This document shows positions 1 to 8,581 of a stretch of 33,825 bases of DNA, in pieces. This DNA is from Bacteroidales bacterium (lineage in GTDB: Bacteria > Bacteroidota > Bacteroidia > Bacteroidales > UBA932): the NCBI GenBank assembly GCA_017479265.1, contig JAFVCK010000016.1, positions 1 to 33,825 of the forward strand, in the 5' to 3' direction. A program made the position numbers and the translations under genes. The notes below the pieces were generated by a model. The model searched no databases. It saw only the letters and a program-made list of their open reading frames with translations, and was not told where the DNA came from. The first letter of the stretch is position 1. Each line of letters starts with the position of its first letter.

Positions 1-39
1 AGGGGTGGCCGCGCGGCCAGGGGCGGGACGCCCCTATGA
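1..39. repeat. GC-rich palindromic element at window edge
   Basis: Two strong dyads lie side by side in a very GC-rich block. Bases 7-18 (GGCCGCGCGGCC) form a perfect 12-base palindrome. Bases 19-35 form a perfect 7-base-pair stem (AGGGGCG/CGCCCCT) with a GGA loop. No T-run follows, so it is not a classical intrinsic terminator. Composition changes sharply to AT-rich after about base 40. It could be a repeated extragenic palindrome or the tail of an upstream feature cut by the window edge. Short open frames cross it, but none is a convincing gene. Confidence 0.4.
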
Positions 40-99
40 GCGCAATATATATCCACAGTTTACACCGTTGAATCGAAGTGATGACCTATAAGCCAACTT

Positions 100-120
100 T
101 TTTCCAAACCATTTGGAAAA
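100..120. repeat. Perfect 9-bp inverted repeat with 3-base loop
   Basis: TTTTCCAAA (100-108), loop CCA, TTTGGAAAA (112-120). The dyad is perfect and sits in the gap before the acetyltransferase gene, about 70 bases upstream of its promoter -7 box. On the plus strand no T-run follows the stem. It may be an operator-like site or a weak hairpin ending an upstream transcript. Nothing in the sequence decides between these. Confidence 0.4.
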
Positions 121-190
121 TCCATAAGAATATTTACGAAATAAATGGTTGATTTTGTGACCTTGGGGCGCAATATTGTCTATATTTTGT

Positions 191-198
191 TAAATTTG
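191..198 (+). promoter_or_regulatory. Bacteroidota -7 promoter box for the GNAT gene
   Basis: TAAATTTG matches TAnnTTTG exactly and is followed by CG. The expected start of transcription is about base 205, giving a leader of roughly 23 bases before the ATG at 228. No good -33 TTTG is seen at the usual 19-21 base spacing; the nearest upstream TTG (163-165) is 25 bases away. Confidence 0.5.
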
Positions 199-227
199 CG
201 TTGACAAGAACTAAAACCTGACATATT

Positions 228-1361
228 ATGGCGATTATTGTAAAACAAGTTGCGGACAAGAAGGCTCTTAAAGCCTTCATCGAGTTTCCCAACAGGCTCT
301 ACAAGGGAGTTTACGGCTATGTGCCCAAACTGTTCATGGATGAGATGGACACCCTTGACGAGAGCAAGAATCCGGTGTGCGCATTCTGCGATTTCGCCCT
401 TTACCTTGCATATCGCGACGAAGAGATTGTCGGCCGCGTGGCCGCTATACTCAACAAGAGTGCCAACGAGCGCTGGAATCATAAGGAAGTCCGCTTCGGC
501 TGGATAGATTTCATAGACGATGAGAATGTGTCCAAAGCCCTGATAGACAAGGTGATGGAATATGGACGGGAAAGGGGCATGGAGCAGATTGCAGGACCTC
601 TGGGATTTACGGATTTTGACCCTGAGGGCATGCTTGTCGAGGGCTTTGAATATATCAATACCATGGCCCTTATCTACAATTACCCCTATTATAAGGAGCA
701 TCTTGAGAGGCTTGGCTTTCTCAAGGAAGTGGACTGGCTTGAATACAAGGTCTTCATTCCACGCGAGGTGCCCTACAAGATAGCCCGCGTTGCTAAGATA
801 GCCGAGCAGAGGACGGGCTTCAAGGTCGTCAAACTGACCAAGGAATCCATACGCAAGCACGACTACGGCCGCAAGATTTTCCGTGCAATCAATGCCACCT
901 ACAAGAACCTCTACAATTTCACCATACTCCCCGAGAGCGTGATTGATTCTTACGTGGACAAGTACCTGGGGCTGCTGGACATGGATTTTGTCACCATAAT
1001 CGTGGACCGGGACAATGAGATTGCGGCCTTCGCCGTTTCCATGCCTTCCATTACGAGGGCCTTGAAAAAATGCGACGGCCACCTCTTCCCTACCGGCTGG
1101 TACCATGTGATAAAGTCCATGTATGTCAAGCATGAAGAATCTGTGGAACTGATGCTGGTCGGAGTGCTTCCCGAGCATAAGAACAAGGGGCTTCTTGCCA
1201 TGATTTTCAACGACCTTATACCGCGTTATGTGAAGGCCGGCTTCAAGTATGGCGAGACCAATGCCGAGCTGGAGAGCAACATTGCGATGCAGTCCCAGTG
1301 GGACATGTTCGAAACCGAGCAGACCAAGAGGCGCAGAGTGTACCGGAAATCATTGATATAG
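228..1361 (+). CDS. GNAT-like N-acetyltransferase family protein
   Basis: A 377-residue cytoplasmic protein of a family common in Bacteroidales and usually annotated as GNAT N-acetyltransferase. The N-terminal third carries the family signatures RFGWIDFIDD and GPLGFTDFDPEGMLVEGF. The C-terminal part has a GNAT-like acetyl-CoA-binding strand-loop, LMLVGVLPEHKNKGLLAMIF (about residues 305-325), and the family ending WDMFETEQTKRRR. There is no signal peptide or membrane segment. The substrate is unknown. The ATG at 228 follows an exact -7 box by about 30 bases. The stop codon shares one base (TAGTG) with a GTG start for rarA, which suggests translational coupling. The general fold assignment is fairly secure; the chemistry is inferred only from the family. 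Confidence 0.85.
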   Translation: MAIIVKQVADKKALKAFIEFPNRLYKGVYGYVPKLFMDEMDTLDESKNPVCAFCDFALYLAYRDEEIVGRVAAILNKSANERWNHKEVRFGWIDFIDDENVSKALIDKVMEYGRERGMEQIAGPLGFTDFDPEGMLVEGFEYINTMALIYNYPYYKEHLERLGFLKEVDWLEYKVFIPREVPYKIARVAKIAEQRTGFKVVKLTKESIRKHDYGRKIFRAINATYKNLYNFTILPESVIDSYVDKYLGLLDMDFVTIIVDRDNEIAAFAVSMPSITRALKKCDGHLFPTGWYHVIKSMYVKHEESVELMLVGVLPEHKNKGLLAMIFNDLIPRYVKAGFKYGETNAELESNIAMQSQWDMFETEQTKRRRVYRKSLI

Positions 1362-2689
1362 TGGACGACAATCAATTCACATCCAGAGTTTTGCCTCCCC
1401 TTGCCGAGAGGATGCGCCCCCGTGACCTTGACTCTTACGTGGGACAGAAGCATCTTGTCGGAGAAGGTGCCGTGCTGAGGAACATGATAGCGAAGGACAA
1501 TCTCACGTCTTTCATACTATGGGGGCCTCCGGGAGTCGGCAAGACCACGCTGGCGCGGATAATGGCAGGCAGCCTGGACAGGGAGTTCTACCAGTTGTCC
1601 GCGATTTCTTCCGGAGTGAAGGATGTGAGGGATGTCATAGACAAGGCCAAGGCCGACAGGCGTTCCATGTTTTCGGTCAGCAAAGGGGCTCCCGTCCTGT
1701 TCATAGATGAAATACACCGTTTCAGCAAGGCCCAGCAGGATGCCCTTCTCGGAGCCGTGGAAGACGGTACGGTCGTCCTAGTGGGGGCCACCACGGAGAA
1801 CCCTTCTTTCGAAGTCATCAATCCCCTGCTCTCCCGCTGCCAGGTCTATGTGCTCAAGTCCCTGGGCGCAGACGACCTTCAGACCCTTCTGGACAGAGCC
1901 ATTCATGAGGATGTCCTTCTGAAGGAAATGGACATAGAACTTCGCGAGACCCAGGCCCTCATGCGTTACAGCGGAGGGGATGCCAGAAAGCTTCTCGGTC
2001 TGCTTGAGATAGTGACGGAGTCGCTCTCCGGCAGTGGCCGCATAATAATTGACAACCAGGCGGTTACTGATTGCCTGCAGCAGAATTCGGCCCGTTATGA
2101 CAAAGGCGGTGAAATGCATTATGACATCATTTCCGCTTTCATAAAGAGCGTGCGCGGGTCCGACCCCAATGCCGCCGTCTATTATATGGCCCGGATGATA
2201 GATGCCGGCGAAGACCCTCTTTTCATTGCCCGCCGCCTGTGCATACTGGCAGCCGAGGACATAGGCCTTGCCAATCCGAACGCCCTTCTTCTGGCCAATG
2301 CCTGTTTCCAGACGGTGCAGAACATAGGAATGCCTGAAGGCCGCATTCCCCTTGCCGAGACTGCAATTTATCTGGCTTCCTCCCCCAAGAGCAACTCCGC
2401 ATACATGGCCATTGCGAAGGGCCTGGAGCTTGCCAAGGAAAACCAGGCGGCCCAGGTGCCTCTGTATCTTCGCAACGCCCCTACCAAGTTGATGGAAGAA
2501 CTGGGCTATGGCGACGGCTACAAGTACGCCCATGACTATCCGGGGCATTTCACCGACCTCGAATTCATGCCCGAGGAACTGTCCGGAACAGTGCTCTACG
2601 AGCCTGCCGAAAACAAGCATGAAAACGCCTTGTCTGCGTATCTGAAGAGCTGCTGGCCAAAGTATTACGGCACTTCTCAGAAAGGATAG
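1361..2689 (+). CDS. rarA: Replication-associated recombination protein A (AAA+ ATPase)
   Basis: RarA/MgsA-type clamp-loader-like ATPase that acts at stalled replication forks. From the chosen GTG start it is 442 residues, close to the usual 420-450. It opens with LPPLAERMRPRDLDSYVGQ, the family N-terminus. Walker A is GPPGVGKTT (residues 55-63, Lys61) and Walker B is LFIDEIHRF (Asp116-Glu117). Sensor region GATTENPSF and the C-terminal family segment KSVRGSDPNAAVYYMARM are present. The frame stays open upstream to a GTG at 1298, but that would overlap the upstream gene by 64 bases and adds residues not typical of the family. GTG 1361 overlaps the upstream stop by one base. The 3' end overlaps the convergent tamL by 13 bases. 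Confidence 0.95.
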   Translation: MDDNQFTSRVLPPLAERMRPRDLDSYVGQKHLVGEGAVLRNMIAKDNLTSFILWGPPGVGKTTLARIMAGSLDREFYQLSAISSGVKDVRDVIDKAKADRRSMFSVSKGAPVLFIDEIHRFSKAQQDALLGAVEDGTVVLVGATTENPSFEVINPLLSRCQVYVLKSLGADDLQTLLDRAIHEDVLLKEMDIELRETQALMRYSGGDARKLLGLLEIVTESLSGSGRIIIDNQAVTDCLQQNSARYDKGGEMHYDIISAFIKSVRGSDPNAAVYYMARMIDAGEDPLFIARRLCILAAEDIGLANPNALLLANACFQTVQNIGMPEGRIPLAETAIYLASSPKSNSAYMAIAKGLELAKENQAAQVPLYLRNAPTKLMEELGYGDGYKYAHDYPGHFTDLEFMPEELSGTVLYEPAENKHENALSAYLKSCWPKYYGTSQKG

Positions 2690-4851
2690 CCCACTCCGAA
2701 GTGCAGGGCGAAGTTACCTGTCTTGAACCATATCTTGGGAGCCATCCACCTGCTGCCCTCGTCGCGAGCGGGGTTGTAAAGCTGTATGCCGAGGTCGAGC
2801 CTGACGAGTATGAAATCCAGGTCCAGACGCAGGCCCACTCCCCAGTCCACAGCGAGGCTCTTGAAGAGGTTCTGCGCGTCGAAAGATGTCTCCGGAGTGC
2901 CTCCCTGTATGTTCCAGACGTTTCCGGCTTCTGCGAAAGCGGCACCCTTGAACTTCCAGAAAATGGGGAAACGGTACTCCAAGTCCGCCTCCAGTTTCAT
3001 GTCGCCGGTCTGGCTAGGGATGATGAAGAAATCTATGCCCTTGTCAAAGCCGGGTCCGACGCTCCTTGCCTGCCATCCTCTCATGCTGTTCGCTCCTCCG
3101 GCGGAGAAATGCTGCTCGAAAGGCAGGGTGCTTGAATTGCCGTAGGCGTATCCGACTCCCGCGATGAAACGCATTGCGAAGGCATGGTCTTCATTGGCCC
3201 CGAAGCAGAGAGTCTTGCCCAGGGTGAGTTCAGCCCTCACATACTGCGAATAATCAATGTTCCAGAGCCTTCTGTGGCCGGTATCGGGATTGGTCTTCAT
3301 CAGAGGATTGAACAGGCTCAGAAGGTTGCCTGCGATATTCACCGACAGGTTGACATACTGGTAGGAAGTCTTGGGATTGAGGTCCGAATTGGTGGTGTAA
3401 TGCAGGTTGCCGGCGGCTCCGGCATCGAAGTGGTCGATGTAGGAGTTAGCCATGAAGGGGTTGAACACCAGGGAGGTCAGGAAGTCGTAGTCTATGCTCA
3501 GCAGGCGCACTACGCTGACCTTTATGGGATAGACCTGGTAGTAGAGGTTCCTGTGCGAGCCGGAATATCCGAAAGAAGTTGATATTATGGTCCTTATGAA
3601 CTCCGGACGGCTCTGGAAGTTGAATGAGGCCTTGATCTCGGTGTTGGGGATGTTGCCTTCGAAAAAGCGGTACGGAAGACCTATGAAACGCGGCAGCGAT
3701 ATGCCTGCCGAAACTCCGAATTCAGTGGCTTTCACCTTGTCCTTGGGGCGGAACTGGAAATTGCCCATGAAGGCCAGGTTGAGCATTTCGCTGCCGTGGA
3801 ATATGTTCTTGTGATACCAGGAAAGCTCCGGAGATATGCCCAGCAGTCCGGTTGAGTTGGAGGAAGCCTCCAGCTTGACCTTGAAACCCTGCATCTTGGC
3901 GGGCGTAAGATTTATCTGGCAATCGACCACGGACGAGTCCTTGTCCTCAAGCTCTATGTTGACGCTGCTAAGCATCCTCAGCGAAGAAAGGCGGGAATAC
4001 GCGTTGTTGACGGCAGGCTCGCTGTAAGGATTGCCCGGCTTTATGGTGTTGATTCTCTTGAGGAAACCCTCCCTGACTTTCAGCTCCTTGGGATAGTAGA
4101 TGTCCACGTCTCCGAAGTCATATTTGCTTATCAGCCTGGCGGACTTCGGGGTCTCGTTGCGGGTGTATTCGTTGACAGTCATCTTCAGCAGGGCCTCCCC
4201 CGGATGGCTCAGAGTGTCGGCCTCGAAGAAATAGTAGTTCTTGTTGAAACCGTAATATCCTGTCTTCCTGAAATATGCGGAGCCCCTGACGGTTTCCTCC
4301 TCCAGAGCGGCCTCGCTCAGCCAGTCCCCCTTGTGAATGGTGAAGTTGGCGCTGTCGGCATAGAAATCGGAGGCGAATTCGCCGCGGGAAGGAAGCACTA
4401 TCTCGATGTCTCGTATGGGATATCTCTTGCCGAGGGTGACCAGGTATTTCACCTTGGCCTTCTTGCCCTTGACCTTTATATCCGCTACGACCTTGGAGTT
4501 GTAATATCCAAGATAGTCCAGCCTCGTCTTTATGTTGTCTATGGAACTGTTGACCATGTCAGGGTCATACACGACAGGAGGCGTACCTATCTTGCGGAAG
4601 AACCGGTCCATGAAGTTGTTGGTCTTCGGATTGGCCCAGTTATATACGAAAAGCAGGGGGTCCCCTCCTGATGGCTTCTGCCTAATATAGGAGTCTATCT
4701 GCTTGGTTTTGAACTTCTTGTCGTTTTCTACCTTTATCTTTGCTTCAGTCAGTCTGTACTGCCCCGGAGAAAGCGAGCGCGTAGTGCTGCACGAAAGGGC
4801 GGCCATCCCTGCGAGGATGGAAACTAGCAGCCTATGAAGAAACTTGCGCAT
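2677..4851 (-). CDS. tamL: TamL-like BamA/TamA-family outer-membrane lipoprotein
   Basis: A 724-residue protein of the Omp85 superfamily. It begins with a lipoprotein signal peptide (MRKFLHRLLVSILAGMAALS, then Cys21), so the mature N-terminus should be lipidated. POTRA-like repeats occupy roughly residues 30-330 (for example KTRLDYLGYYNSKVVADIKV). A 16-strand-type barrel follows, with the Omp85 signature FSAGGANSMRGWQARSVGPG near residue 610 and a final aromatic residue (GVGYPF). This matches TamL, the lipidated TamA homologue of Bacteroidota, which assists outer-membrane protein insertion. No tamB lies next to it. It has its own promoter and is divergent from the TrmH-family gene. A BamA paralogue is the main alternative; the lipobox favours TamL. 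Confidence 0.85.
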   Translation of the reverse strand: MRKFLHRLLVSILAGMAALSCSTTRSLSPGQYRLTEAKIKVENDKKFKTKQIDSYIRQKPSGGDPLLFVYNWANPKTNNFMDRFFRKIGTPPVVYDPDMVNSSIDNIKTRLDYLGYYNSKVVADIKVKGKKAKVKYLVTLGKRYPIRDIEIVLPSRGEFASDFYADSANFTIHKGDWLSEAALEEETVRGSAYFRKTGYYGFNKNYYFFEADTLSHPGEALLKMTVNEYTRNETPKSARLISKYDFGDVDIYYPKELKVREGFLKRINTIKPGNPYSEPAVNNAYSRLSSLRMLSSVNIELEDKDSSVVDCQINLTPAKMQGFKVKLEASSNSTGLLGISPELSWYHKNIFHGSEMLNLAFMGNFQFRPKDKVKATEFGVSAGISLPRFIGLPYRFFEGNIPNTEIKASFNFQSRPEFIRTIISTSFGYSGSHRNLYYQVYPIKVSVVRLLSIDYDFLTSLVFNPFMANSYIDHFDAGAAGNLHYTTNSDLNPKTSYQYVNLSVNIAGNLLSLFNPLMKTNPDTGHRRLWNIDYSQYVRAELTLGKTLCFGANEDHAFAMRFIAGVGYAYGNSSTLPFEQHFSAGGANSMRGWQARSVGPGFDKGIDFFIIPSQTGDMKLEADLEYRFPIFWKFKGAAFAEAGNVWNIQGGTPETSFDAQNLFKSLAVDWGVGLRLDLDFILVRLDLGIQLYNPARDEGSRWMAPKIWFKTGNFALHFGVGYPF

Positions 4852-4861
4852 TAAATGATAA

Positions 4862-4893
4862 CAAAATTAACAATTTAACGGGACAAACTCAAA
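4862..4893 (-). promoter_or_regulatory. Bacteroidota promoter for tamL
   Basis: Read on the minus strand, TTTG (4893-4890) is separated by exactly 20 bases from TAATTTTG (4869-4862). Both boxes match the sigma-ABfr consensus TTTG-N19-21-TAnnTTTG. The start of transcription would fall a few bases inside 4862, so the leader before the ATG at 4851 is very short, probably under 10 bases. Confidence 0.7.
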
Positions 4894-4900
4894 TTATTTG

Positions 4901-4908
4901 TATTTTTG
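4901..4908 (+). promoter_or_regulatory. Bacteroidota -7 promoter box for the trmH-family gene
   Basis: TATTTTTG is an exact TAnnTTTG match followed by CG. The expected transcript start near 4914 leaves a leader of about 34 bases. No convincing -33 box is seen. The box lies only 7 bases beyond the -33 element of the opposing tamL promoter, so the two polymerase footprints must overlap. Confidence 0.5.
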
Positions 4909-4947
4909 CGTATTCAAATCCTAAGAAGCTGTTTTGAAATTGCAATT

Positions 4948-5679
4948 ATGGAATCGTTGTCCGCGGCCAAGATTAAATATCTGAGTTCCCTGTCTTCAAA
5001 GAAATACAGGGACGTGCATGGAGTGTTTGTCGTCGAAGGAGAAAAGATGGTGGAAGAAGCCATGAAGTCCGGATTCAGCGTACTGGAGGTTTACAGGCGA
5101 GACGAGATAGGCGAAAAGGCAATGTCCCGTATCAGTTCCCTGTCCAGTCCCTCCCCCGTGCTGGCCGTGGTCCGCAAGCCCTCTGACATCGACAGCGCCT
5201 CAGTTCCTTCAAAGGGCCTGTTCCTCGCCCTTGACAGCATAAGGGACCCGGGCAACCTCGGGACCATACTGAGAATCGCGGACTGGTTCGGTGCGGACGG
5301 CATTTTCGCTTCCCGCGACACCGTGGACATATTCAATCCGAAGGTGGTTCAGGCTTCCATGGGAGCCATATTCAGGGTAAAGTTCCATTACTGTGATTTA
5401 CAGGCATTTGGAGAGGCTGTCCTAAAGAGTGGCGGCAAGTTGTACGGCACCTTCCTCGACGGGCTTGACATATATTCCAGGCCCTTAGATACGGGTAGGA
5501 AAAACCCTTCGGCAATCGTCATGGGAAACGAGTCCGAAGGGATATCTCCAAGTATGTCGCGACTGGTAACAGGCAGGCTCTACATTCCGCCATATCCCAA
5601 GGACAATCCCGGTTCGGAATCCCTTAACGTGGCGGTCGCCACTGCCGTCACCCTTGCAGAGTTCCGCAGAAGAAGCTGA
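4948..5679 (+). CDS. TrmH/SpoU-family RNA 2'-O-methyltransferase
   Basis: A 243-residue SPOUT-class methyltransferase that should transfer methyl from S-adenosylmethionine to a ribose 2'-OH in tRNA or rRNA. An N-terminal substrate-binding domain (about 1-85, with FVVEGEKMVEEAM) precedes the knotted catalytic domain. The three SpoU motifs are visible: DSIRDPGNLGTILRIADWFG, IVMGNESEGIS and the C-terminal knot GSESLNVAVATAVTLAEFRR. The frame is open back to a TTG at 4906, but that lies inside the promoter -7 box, so the ATG at 4948 is the likely start. The exact target nucleotide cannot be told from sequence. The 3' end overlaps the convergent amylase gene by 32 bases. Confidence 0.9.
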   Translation: MESLSAAKIKYLSSLSSKKYRDVHGVFVVEGEKMVEEAMKSGFSVLEVYRRDEIGEKAMSRISSLSSPSPVLAVVRKPSDIDSASVPSKGLFLALDSIRDPGNLGTILRIADWFGADGIFASRDTVDIFNPKVVQASMGAIFRVKFHYCDLQAFGEAVLKSGGKLYGTFLDGLDIYSRPLDTGRKNPSAIVMGNESEGISPSMSRLVTGRLYIPPYPKDNPGSESLNVAVATAVTLAEFRRRS

Positions 5680-7240
5680 TTGCGGCGGCATCCCATGAGG
5701 GGACGGACACCGTCCTTGACAGGCCTTCTACGTTGATACCCAGATACTTGCCTGCTTCCTCAGGCACATTTATCCTGATGTCGGCATCCGTGCCGGAGAA
5801 GTTGCATACCACCAGCAGAGCGTCGTCTTTCCAGGCCCTCAGGAAGGCAAAATGCCTGTCCGGGTCGAAGCCTTCGCCCTGGCAATAGCAAAGGTCGAAA
5901 GTCCTTCCCTTGGATGCGGCGTCGCGACCGAGAAGGGCCCCGAGGCTGCGGTAGCGCTCAAGCACCAGGGCTTCATTCTCCGGAAGCTTTTCGCCATGGT
6001 GAATGTGATTCCAGATATGCCTTGCGCTCGAAGGACACCACCAGTCGAAAATGGTGGTCCTGCCGTTGCAGCCGCTGAAGCCTTCAGCGTCCATTCCCCT
6101 CTCCCCTGCTTCCTGTCCGAAATACAGCATGAAGGGCGCGGTGTTCAGAAGGGCCGAGGCGTAAAGTGCTGCATAACTGCGATTTGCGCTACCGGCGAAA
6201 AAGTCCGAAGCGATGCGCTGTTCATCGTGATTCTCCAGGAAATTGAGCATGCCACCCTGCAAGTCGCCGAGGAACTGCCAGTTCCAACTCAGGATCCTGG
6301 CGCTGCCTCCGCTGACAATTATATCGTGCAGGGCATCGTACATACCGGACTTGTCATAAAGAAGGTCAAAGCCCACTTCTCCAAGATAACTTGCATACTG
6401 CTCCCTGTCATAGACTTCAGCTATGAAAACAAAGTCGGGAAATTCCTCTTTTATCTTGGCTATCAGCCATTTGCAGAATGGCTTGGGCACCATTTCCACC
6501 ATGTCGCAGCGCACTCCGTCAACGCCTTTGAGAGCCCAGAAACGCACTACCTGCAGCATCTTGTCCCAGGTCGGAGTGTGGAAATCGCAGTAGTTCAGCC
6601 TTACCGTGTCATACCAGTCGTTGATTCCGGGCGAAGGAGAAAAGCAGTTGCCGGAAGCCTTGGCCGGATACTCCTCCCAGTCCCCGGGGACAGGAAGTTT
6701 CAGGGCCTCGCCGGGATACCAGTAGAAGTCGTTTTCGGCCTTCCAGTGCTGCGCAGGGTCGTCGCAAGCCCCGAGCACCGGATGCCCATTCGCATCCAGG
6801 CCGTCCCGGATGGGTCCCGGAGAAAAGGCTCCGTAGTCCCTTGACACATGGTTGGGTATGAAATCTGTGATTACCTTGAGACCGGCCTTGTGGGTACGCT
6901 CAACCATGGCCTCGAATCCGGCCATGCGCTCATCCGGAGAGTCGGCGAGATAGGGATTCACGTCGAACCAGTCCGTAATGCTGTACGGAGAGCCTGCAAG
7001 CCCCTTTACGAAAGCCGGGTTGGAACTCTTGCAACCGTTTGTGTCGCAGGCGGTTGCATGTCGTACCACCCCCGTGTACCACACATGGGTCACCCCGAGG
7101 GAACGGATATAGTCCAGAGAGGCCTCGTCAACACAGGAAAAGCGGCCGCTGCCGTTTTGGGGCAACGTACCGCTTTGTATGTTCTTGCCATCGACATTGC
7201 CCCACTGCCGGAGCAACATCTGGTATATGACAGCTTTCAC
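5648..7240 (-). CDS. GH13 alpha-amylase family glycoside hydrolase, cytoplasmic
   Basis: A 530-residue (beta/alpha)8-barrel enzyme that should act on alpha-glucans or maltodextrins. Conserved GH13 regions are clear: region I ITDFIPNHVS, region II GVDGVRCDMVE with nucleophile Asp246, region III FIAEVYD with acid/base Glu275, and region IV NFLENHDEQR with Asp339. A small all-beta C-terminal domain follows (LLVVCNFSGTD). There is no signal peptide, so it should work in the cytoplasm on imported or stored glucan. The GTG at 7240 is chosen because MKAVIYQMLLRQWGN is the usual family start. It lies 2 bases after the stop of the upstream phosphofructokinase gene, so the two are almost certainly co-transcribed. 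The exact specificity (amylase, neopullulanase or other) is not resolved. Confidence 0.9.
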   Translation of the reverse strand: MKAVIYQMLLRQWGNVDGKNIQSGTLPQNGSGRFSCVDEASLDYIRSLGVTHVWYTGVVRHATACDTNGCKSSNPAFVKGLAGSPYSITDWFDVNPYLADSPDERMAGFEAMVERTHKAGLKVITDFIPNHVSRDYGAFSPGPIRDGLDANGHPVLGACDDPAQHWKAENDFYWYPGEALKLPVPGDWEEYPAKASGNCFSPSPGINDWYDTVRLNYCDFHTPTWDKMLQVVRFWALKGVDGVRCDMVEMVPKPFCKWLIAKIKEEFPDFVFIAEVYDREQYASYLGEVGFDLLYDKSGMYDALHDIIVSGGSARILSWNWQFLGDLQGGMLNFLENHDEQRIASDFFAGSANRSYAALYASALLNTAPFMLYFGQEAGERGMDAEGFSGCNGRTTIFDWWCPSSARHIWNHIHHGEKLPENEALVLERYRSLGALLGRDAASKGRTFDLCYCQGEGFDPDRHFAFLRAWKDDALLVVCNFSGTDADIRINVPEEAGKYLGINVEGLSRTVSVPSWDAAAISFFCGTLQG

Positions 7241-7242
7241 AA

Positions 7243-8472
7243 CTACCAGGCAAGGATCTTCTTGAAGTCGTAGTCCTCAGGATTGGACACGTACTTTCTT
7301 GCAGCCTCGTAGTCGGCCTCCGTCACATAGTGGCAGATATGGCTGTAATAGTTCTGGGCTGTGCCGCCGCAGATGTTGACCCTTCTGGGAGGAATCTTGC
7401 CGTCGGCTCCCTGGAGGTCCTTCAGGTACAGAGGATGGGACTCGCCGTTGGCATCTACATACACCATGCAGCCTGTCTCTCCCTTGGCGAAGAGTTCGTA
7501 TGCGCCCATTGCAAGTTCGCTGCAATATGTAAGGTCGTATGCAATAGGATCCTGGCAGCGCACGTCATAGCCGATTTCCACGGGACGGGTCTTGACCTTG
7601 AGACCGATTTTCTTGAACTCCTTCTCGAGGATGTCGTTGAAGAGGACGGCCTTGGAAATCTTGCCGAGCTCGGGATGTCCGTGCTCGTCGTATGTCATGC
7701 TCACGCCGGCGTTCTTGATTTCCTGGGGGTCAAGGTCGTGGAATACGCCTTCGGCCACTACGACGGTGCCGTAAGGAATGCCGAGGATGTTCCTCTTAAT
7801 GATGGCGGAAAGTGCCAGGCGGACTATCTTGTCAAGGGTGATGGCCGTGTTGTTGAACATCTCGGGGATTATGGTCATGGGGCAGTGGGTAGCCTCGCCT
7901 ATGCCGAGGGCAAGATGTCCTGCGGAACGGCCCATGGCGCTGATTATAAGCCAGTTGCCGGAAGTGCGTGCATCCTCATAGACTGTCCTTGCCAGATGTG
8001 CGCCTTCATCCTTGGCGGAGTTGAATCCGAAGGTGGGGGTGTTGTTGGGAAGAGGCAGGTCGTTGTCAATGGTCTTGGGGACGTGGATGTTGCGGATGGG
8101 ATACTTCTTGGCCTCGAGGAACTTGGCGATGCGGTTGGCGGTGGAAGCGGTGTCGTCTCCGCCGACGGTGACCAGCAGCTTGATGTTGTTCTCCTGGAAA
8201 AGGGCGAGGTTGAAGTTCTCCTCAAAATCCTTGTCAGTGGGCTTGAAACGGCTCATCTGCAGATAGGAACCGCCCCTGTTGAAATAGGCGTCCGCCTTGA
8301 AGAAATCGAGATCCTCAGTCCTGGGATTCTTGCTGAACAGTCCGGAATAACCGCCGTGGAGGCCGATTACGCGGTAACCGTTTGACAGGAAAGTCTTTGC
8401 TACAGAGCACACTACGGTGTTCATTCCAGGGGCGGGACCGCCGCCGCAGAGGATAATGATGGAATCTTTCAT
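7243..8472 (-). CDS. pfp: Phosphofructokinase, pyrophosphate-dependent type
   Basis: A 409-residue cytoplasmic enzyme converting fructose 6-phosphate to fructose 1,6-bisphosphate. Family motifs include ILCGGGPAPGMN at the N-terminus, TVGGDDTAS (Asp106-Asp107) and PKTIDNDLP (Lys133). ATP-using enzymes normally have GGDGS and PGTIDND at these places. The second Asp and the Lys are the established markers of PPi-dependent enzymes, so I infer reversible, PPi-using chemistry. The frame stays open to an ATG at 8511, but that codon sits on the promoter -7 box, and the family N-terminus starts at MKDSIIILCGG, so 8472 is chosen. It is first gene of a two-gene operon with the GH13 enzyme. Confidence 0.92.
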   Translation of the reverse strand: MKDSIIILCGGGPAPGMNTVVCSVAKTFLSNGYRVIGLHGGYSGLFSKNPRTEDLDFFKADAYFNRGGSYLQMSRFKPTDKDFEENFNLALFQENNIKLLVTVGGDDTASTANRIAKFLEAKKYPIRNIHVPKTIDNDLPLPNNTPTFGFNSAKDEGAHLARTVYEDARTSGNWLIISAMGRSAGHLALGIGEATHCPMTIIPEMFNNTAITLDKIVRLALSAIIKRNILGIPYGTVVVAEGVFHDLDPQEIKNAGVSMTYDEHGHPELGKISKAVLFNDILEKEFKKIGLKVKTRPVEIGYDVRCQDPIAYDLTYCSELAMGAYELFAKGETGCMVYVDANGESHPLYLKDLQGADGKIPPRRVNICGGTAQNYYSHICHYVTEADYEAARKYVSNPEDYDFKKILAW

Positions 8473-8508
8473 AAATATGTCTTTTATGTGTTTGTCATTT
8501 ACGTTCTG

Positions 8509-8543
8509 CAAATTTATCCATTTTTCGTCAATTATTATGCAAA
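8509..8543 (-). promoter_or_regulatory. Bacteroidota promoter for pfp-amylase operon
   Basis: On the minus strand TTTG (8543-8540) is followed after 23 bases by TAAATTTG (8516-8509) and then CA. The -7 box is an exact match; the spacing is a little long. Transcription would begin near 8502, about 30 bases before the ATG at 8472. Confidence 0.5.
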
Positions 8544-8551
8544 AAAATCAG

Positions 8552-8559
8552 TAAATTTG
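8552..8559 (+). promoter_or_regulatory. Bacteroidota -7 promoter box for the ligA operon
   Basis: TAAATTTG is an exact TAnnTTTG match. Transcription would begin near 8565 and the leader would be about 20 bases. A -33 TTTG is not seen at normal spacing. The following leader (8567-8583) nearly duplicates the leader of the trmH-family gene. Confidence 0.5.
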
Positions 8560-8581
8560 TAGGTTTAGAAGTTGTTTTGAA

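Noticed and set aside
49-57. ATATCCACA, one mismatch from a DnaA box
   Set aside because: A single near-match far from dnaA is not evidence of an origin.
1298-1360. Upstream GTG start for rarA
   Set aside because: It would overlap the GNAT gene by 64 bases and adds residues outside the family N-terminus; the GTG at 1361 fits length and spacing better.
2677-2689. Frameshift or assembly error causing the 3' overlaps
   Set aside because: Both proteins in each pair have complete family C-termini, and the same pattern occurs at four separate junctions.
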